In this document: positions 59,764-64,000 of the stretch, in pieces
Numbering within the stretch: the stretch's first letter is position 1
Layout: each line of letters opens with the position of its first letter
Origin: an uncultured Bradyrhizobium sp.
GTDB taxonomy: Bacteria; Pseudomonadota; Alphaproteobacteria; Rhizobiales; Xanthobacteraceae
Assembly: GCF_936928535.1 (NCBI RefSeq)
Contig: NZ_CAKZHY010000123.1
Coordinates: forward strand, 1-64,000
DNA length: 64,000 nt
Direction: 5' to 3'
Made by a program: the position numbers and the translations under genes
The notes under the pieces: model-generated
What the model saw: the letters and a program-made list of their open reading frames with translations, nothing else
Told to the model about the DNA's origin: nothing
Databases searched by the model: none

Positions 59764-62700
59764 ATGAGCCGCGCCCGCCTGTTCGTTGCATGTCTGGCCC
59801 TGGTCCTGTGGTCCGGAGCGGCTTCCGCCCAGCGCGGCAATGATTTCGATGCGCTGCTGGCGCAGATGAATGCAGCGACGCAAGGAGGGCGCTGGGCCGA
59901 GGGGCTGGCGGCGGCTCAGAAGCTGGAGAACCTGGTGCGGCGCAAGCAGGGCGCCGACAACATGAACTATGCCGGCGTGCTGCATAACGAAGGCATGTTC
60001 CTGCACAATCTCGGCCGCTACGGCGAAGCCATCGACAAGCTCAACGCCGCGCTCGCCATCAAGCTGCGCAACAATGACGTCGCCTCGACGCTGCGCACCT
60101 CCAACATGCTGGTCGGATCGCTCGGCATGCTCGACCGGCGGGCGGAGGCGACGAATGTGGCCGAACGGGCGCTGGCACTCGGCACCAGTGCGTTCGGCGC
60201 CAATGATATCAGGCTCTCGGACACCCTGGCCGCGCTCGGTGGGTTGGCGCGCGACAAGGAGAACTACAAGGAAGCAGCCGGCTATTTCGAGCGCGTGCTA
60301 TCAGGCTTGCAGGCGGCGAGCGCACCGCCGGTCGAGATTGCGTCCGCCATGGACAATCTCGGCGATGTCTATGGCTTGCAGGGCCGTTTCGACGATGGCG
60401 AGCGTCTGCTGAAGCAGGGGATCGAGCTGCTTGATCGCAGCTTTGGTAACAACGCGGAGGCCGCACCGAACTATGACAAGACGCTCAACGATCTCGGCAA
60501 CCTCTATCTCGATGCCGGGCGCCTGTCCGAGGCCGAAGCTACGATGCGGCGCGCGCTGGCGATCACGCGGGCGCGCAGCGGCGAGGCGCATCCGAACGTC
60601 GCGGCCACGACGGGCAATCTTGCGACAGTGCTGGAGCACGAGGGGCGTTACGCGGAGGCAGAAAAACTCTATCAGCAGACGCTGCAGGCCTACGAGCGGA
60701 TCTATGGGCCTGATCATCCGACCACGGCGATCGGCCTGAACAATCTCGCCAACGTCTATTCGGCGCAGGGCAGGAACGAGGCGGCCGCGGGCCTGCAGGA
60801 GCGCGTGCTCGCAATTTATGAAAAGGCTTTCGGCCCCGATAGCCCCGATGTCGGGCGCGCGCTCAACAATCTCGCCAACAGCTATGCGAGTCTCGGGCGC
60901 AACGAGCAGGCGCTCGGCCTTTACCGTCGTTCGCTCGGCGTGATGGAGCGCAAGTTCGGCGAAGGCAGCGGCCCGAGCGCGCTCGCGGCGGGCTCGCTTG
61001 GACAGGCTCTGATGGACGACGGAAAGTCGGACGAGGCTAGGCTCTATCTGCTGCGCTGCCTCGAGATCGACGAGCGCGTGCTTGGCGGGGCGCATGCCCA
61101 ACTGATCAAGGATCTGCGCGCCGTTGCGCTGCTCGACCTCAGGACGGGCAACCTCATCGAGGCGCGCAGCCGGCTCGACCGTGCGCTCGTGATCGCGCGG
61201 GACAGGCTGGGACCAAACCATCACGACACGATCGCAACCCTGATCAATCTCGCCGATGTCGATCGTCGCGAGGGCAAATGGCCTGATAGCCTGGCGCGGC
61301 TGCGCCTCGCTGCGAGCGCGCTCAATACGCAGCGCAATGCCCAATTCAACCGTTTCACCGAGCTCGATCCCTGGCTGATCGATGCGATCTGGCATGTTTC
61401 CGAGGGCAAGCCCGAAGCTGCAGCGCGGGATGAAGCCTTCGGCGCCGCGCAGCGCGCGCATGAGACCAGGGCAGGTGCCGCGCTGTCGCAGATGGCGACG
61501 CGTTTCGGCGCCGGCAATGACGCGATCGCGGCATTGGAGCGGCGGCAGCAGGACCTGAAGGCAGGCCTCGAGACGCTCGACAAGCGCATTACGTCGGAGC
61601 TGGGGCAGCCGGATGGCAAGCGCAACGACACGCTGATCGCGAGCCTGCGCGCGCAAGCGGCGCAAACGCAGAAGTCGCTCAACGACGTCACGAGCCAGCT
61701 CAATCGGAATTTTCCGGCCTATGCCGATTTGTCCAATCCGCAGCCGCTGTCGATCGCGCAGGCGCAAGCGTTGTTGAAGCCGGATGAGGCGCTGATCGCT
61801 TTCATCCTGCTCGACGACATCTCCTATGTCTTTGTGGTGACGCACGAGGCGAATGCGCTACGCCAGATCACCCTCGGCAGCCGCGAGATCAGCGACCGTG
61901 TCGCGCATCTGCGACAGGGGCTCATCGATCCGGAGGCTGCGCAATCCTCGTTCGACCTCGATGCGTCTTTTGAACTTTACCACGGGCTGTTCGGCCCGAT
62001 CGTGGCCGATATCGCCGGCAAGCCGAAACTGCTGATCGCGCCAGTCGGTGCGCTGACCAGCCTGCCATTCCAGGTGCTGGTGACGAATAAGCCCGATGGT
62101 GCATCCGCCGACCGCTTCCGGCGGGCGGCGTGGCTGCTCGACGAGCGCGCCATCACGGTGTTGCCGTCGGTGCCGAGCCTGCGCGCGCTGCGCGGCTTCG
62201 CCGGGGATTCGCGCGCGCAAAAGCCGTTCATCGGCTTCGGCGATCCGGTGTTCCAGCGGTCGTCCGGCGACAAGCGCCCGGCGCGCAATGTGCAGCCTAT
62301 CAGAACTACTATGACGGCTCCGCGGTCGATCTCGATCGCCTGCGCACCGGCCTGCCGGCGCTGCCGGAGACGGCCGCCGAGCTTCAGGCCGTGGCGAAGG
62401 CGCTGGGTGCCTCGCCGCAGGACGACGTCAAGCTCGGTGCGGCCGCGTCAGTGACCAGCGTCAACCAGTTGCCGCTCGATCAATACCGTGTGGTCGATTT
62501 CGCCACCCATGGCCTCGTCGCCGGCGAGGTCAACGGCCTCACCGAGCCCGCGCTCGTGCTGACATTGCCGGACCGGCCGACCAGCGACGATGATGGCCTG
62601 CTCACGGCGAGCCGCATCGCAAAGCTCAAGCTGGATGCCGACTGGGCGGTGCTGTCGGCCTGCAACACCGCGGCGGGCGACAAGCCCGGCGCGGAAGGCC

Positions 62701-62951
62701 TCTCGGGCCTTGCGCGCGCCTTCTTCTATGCCGGCGCGCGGGCGCTGCTGGTGTCGCACTGGCCGGTCGATTCCGACGCGGCGGTGCGGCTGACCACCGG
62801 CGCATTCTCGGAGCTGTCAGCGCATCCCGGCATCGGCCGCGCCGAAGCGCTGCGACGCTCGATGAAGGCGCTGATTGCGGACCGGTCGTCACCGCGCAAC
62901 GCCGATCCGGCCGTATGGGCGCCGTTCGTGCTGGTCGGCGAAGGCGGTTGA
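59764..62951 (+). pseudogene. Exported TPR-CHAT protein, one-base frameshift in the CHAT domain
   Basis: The frame opens with a signal peptide (MSRARLFVACLALVLWSGAA). Tandem TPR repeats follow to about residue 480 (ALNNLANSYASLGRNEQALG, GLNNLANVYSAQGRNEAAAG), then a linker and the start of a CHAT caspase-like domain (ERAITVLPSVPSLRALRGFA). At about 62290 this frame turns to nonsense and stops at 62454. The -1 frame continues the domain: AAYQNYYDGSAVDLDRLRTG, VDFATHGLVAGEVNGL (His about 916) and DADWAVLSACNTAAGDKPG (Cys about 967). It ends WAPFVLVGEGG at 62951. Restored, the protein has about 1062 residues and the full His-Cys pair. GTGCAGCC instead of GTGGCAGCC fits one lost G. Confidence 0.88.
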
Positions 62952-63005
62952 CGACGGCCGAAGAAAGCCGACACTGGTCTGCAAAAAAGATCGGGAGATA
63001 TTCTC

Positions 63006-64000
63006 ATGCGGCTCATCCTCCTCGCAACGATGGCGGCTCTGATGGTTGGACAGGCGACGGCCAAGGATGTGTTGTCGGGCGCGAGCCTCTATGCCGATGT
63101 GACGCGTTACGCCTCGTTCGGCCTGCACCGCTTCGGCTCGGCAGGCGATCGCGCGACGGCCGACTGGATCGCGGGCGAAATGTCCGCAGCCGGCTATGCG
63201 ATCAGGTTCCAGCCCGTCGTGCTGGGCCGGCAATATGTCGTCGAAAAAGCCAGCGCGGAAGCGGCAGGCACGGCGGTCGAGGCGACGCCGTTCTGGTGGC
63301 CGCCGGAGGACAAGGCCAGCTTCCATCTGTCCGCGCCGCTCGCCCGCGATGGCGATGTTGCCGGGAAGATTCTCTGGGTCGACCTGCCGTTCGATCGCGG
63401 CGCCTATCTCGGTCCGGCGCATCGGGCCGCGATCTCCGAGGCCGCCGCAAAGAAGCCCGCCGCGATCCTGCTGATGATCGGTAATCCCGCCGATGATCGT
63501 TTCGCCTACAACGTCACGCAGGAGGACGCACCCTGGCCGGTGCCGGTGATGGTGGTTGGCGCCAAGGCGCGGGCGATGTTCGAGCGTGCGCTTGCGTCAA
63601 GCACGCCTGTCACGTTCGAGGTTTCAGGTCATTACGAGCGCAATGTGTCCGGCCGCAATGTCATCGCCGAGACCGGCCTTGGCCGAGGGCCGACCATCGT
63701 GGTCTCGACGCCGATGACGGGCTGGTACTCCTGCGTCTGTGAGCGCGGTCCCGGCATTGCCAATTTCCTTGCGCTGGCGCGCACCGCGGCGGTGGAAAAA
63801 TGGCCGGCGCATTTCGTCTTCATCGCGACAGCTGGCCACGAGATCGGCCATGGCGGCATGGAGCTGTTCCTGAAGGACGGTGCGCCCGCGCCGAAGCAGA
63901 CGCTGGCCTGGATTCATTTCGGCTCGTCCAACGCGTGCTACGCCTTCGCGGAAGGCGCGCGCACCAACAGGCCGGAGGAGGAGCGCTATCTTGTGCTCAG
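63006..64000 (+). CDS. Exported M28-peptidase-like protein (C-terminus outside window)
   Basis: The frame from ATG 63006 (GGGAGA upstream) is open to the window edge, giving about 331 residues. It has a signal peptide (MRLILLATMAALMVGQATA) and a region like the PA/M28 fold: GSAGDRATADWIAGEMSAAG, GRNVIAETGLGRGPTIVVST, FVFIATAGHEIGHGGMELFL. In active M28 aminopeptidases a SAHxD motif and a GAxDNAS motif bind zinc; here the matching places read VSTPMTGWYSC and CERGPGIANF, so ligands look lost or moved. It may be an inactive relative or a variant. It follows the CHAT gene by 54 bases. Confidence 0.7.
   Translation, partial: MRLILLATMAALMVGQATAKDVLSGASLYADVTRYASFGLHRFGSAGDRATADWIAGEMSAAGYAIRFQPVVLGRQYVVEKASAEAAGTAVEATPFWWPPEDKASFHLSAPLARDGDVAGKILWVDLPFDRGAYLGPAHRAAISEAAAKKPAAILLMIGNPADDRFAYNVTQEDAPWPVPVMVVGAKARAMFERALASSTPVTFEVSGHYERNVSGRNVIAETGLGRGPTIVVSTPMTGWYSCVCERGPGIANFLALARTAAVEKWPAHFVFIATAGHEIGHGGMELFLKDGAPAPKQTLAWIHFGSSNACYAFAEGARTNRPEEERYLVL

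Noticed and set aside
59764..64000. A CRISPR type III-E (Craspase) TPR-CHAT locus
   Set aside because: The CHAT protein has a signal peptide, and there is no gRAMP/Cas7-11, Cas1 or repeat array nearby.

Overview
The window is high-GC chromosomal DNA from an alphaproteobacterium. It most resembles Bradyrhizobium or a close relative. The reasons are the Rhizobiales-type dcw order running through lpxC, bamD, recN and ligA, the alphaproteobacterial RNase P RNA, an ECF42 sigma factor with its DGPF partner, and several families of 'GTCATTCCGGGGCGC...' type intergenic palindromes. This placement rests on recognition, not on a database search.

Layout. 1-3.4 kb: exported proteins (a truncated Ala/Pro-rich one, a DUF2147 protein, an extensin-like lipoprotein) and one small frameshifted gene. 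3.5-7.3 kb: a TetR repressor divergent from an EmrAB-type efflux pair, with a near-perfect 21-bp palindromic operator between them. 7.3-14.1 kb: ABC exporter, MATE pump, O-antigen ligase-like protein, a frameshifted FkbM methyltransferase and a TauE/SafE permease. 14.2-22.2 kb: two tiny secreted proteins, a MocR regulator divergent from a DUF983 protein, an alpha/beta hydrolase, rnpB, the DGPF/ECF42 pair, a D-cysteine desulfhydrase/ACC-deaminase-like enzyme and an AmpD-like amidase.

22.6-42.6 kb is the division and cell-wall (dcw) cluster, all on the plus strand: rsmH-ftsL-ftsI-murE-murF-mraY-murD-(unknown)-ftsW-murG-murC-murB-ddl-ftsQ-ftsA-ftsZ, closed by a strong terminator. Together these genes make UDP-MurNAc-pentapeptide and lipid II, flip or polymerise it, and build the divisome. 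No mraZ precedes rsmH. Four palindromic repeats from three families sit between genes inside the cluster. lpxC, bamD, recN and ligA follow on the same strand.

49-64 kb: Bcr/CflA-type MFS pump, aminopeptidase P, a 59-residue basic protein, prmA, an orphan Flp pilin, a noncoding region with a 10-bp-arm hairpin and seven 12-bp tandem units resembling DnaA boxes, a PYROXD2-like oxidoreductase, a membrane-anchored spermidine-synthase-like protein and a periplasmic glycerophosphodiesterase. Last come an exported TPR-CHAT protease (frameshifted in this sequence) and an M28-like exported protein cut by the window end.

The points most worth a second look are the hairpin-plus-iteron region at 54.2-54.4 kb, the exported TPR-CHAT/M28-like pair at 59.8-64 kb, three apparent single-base frameshifts (about 1608, 12609 and 62290), and the repeats placed inside the dcw cluster.
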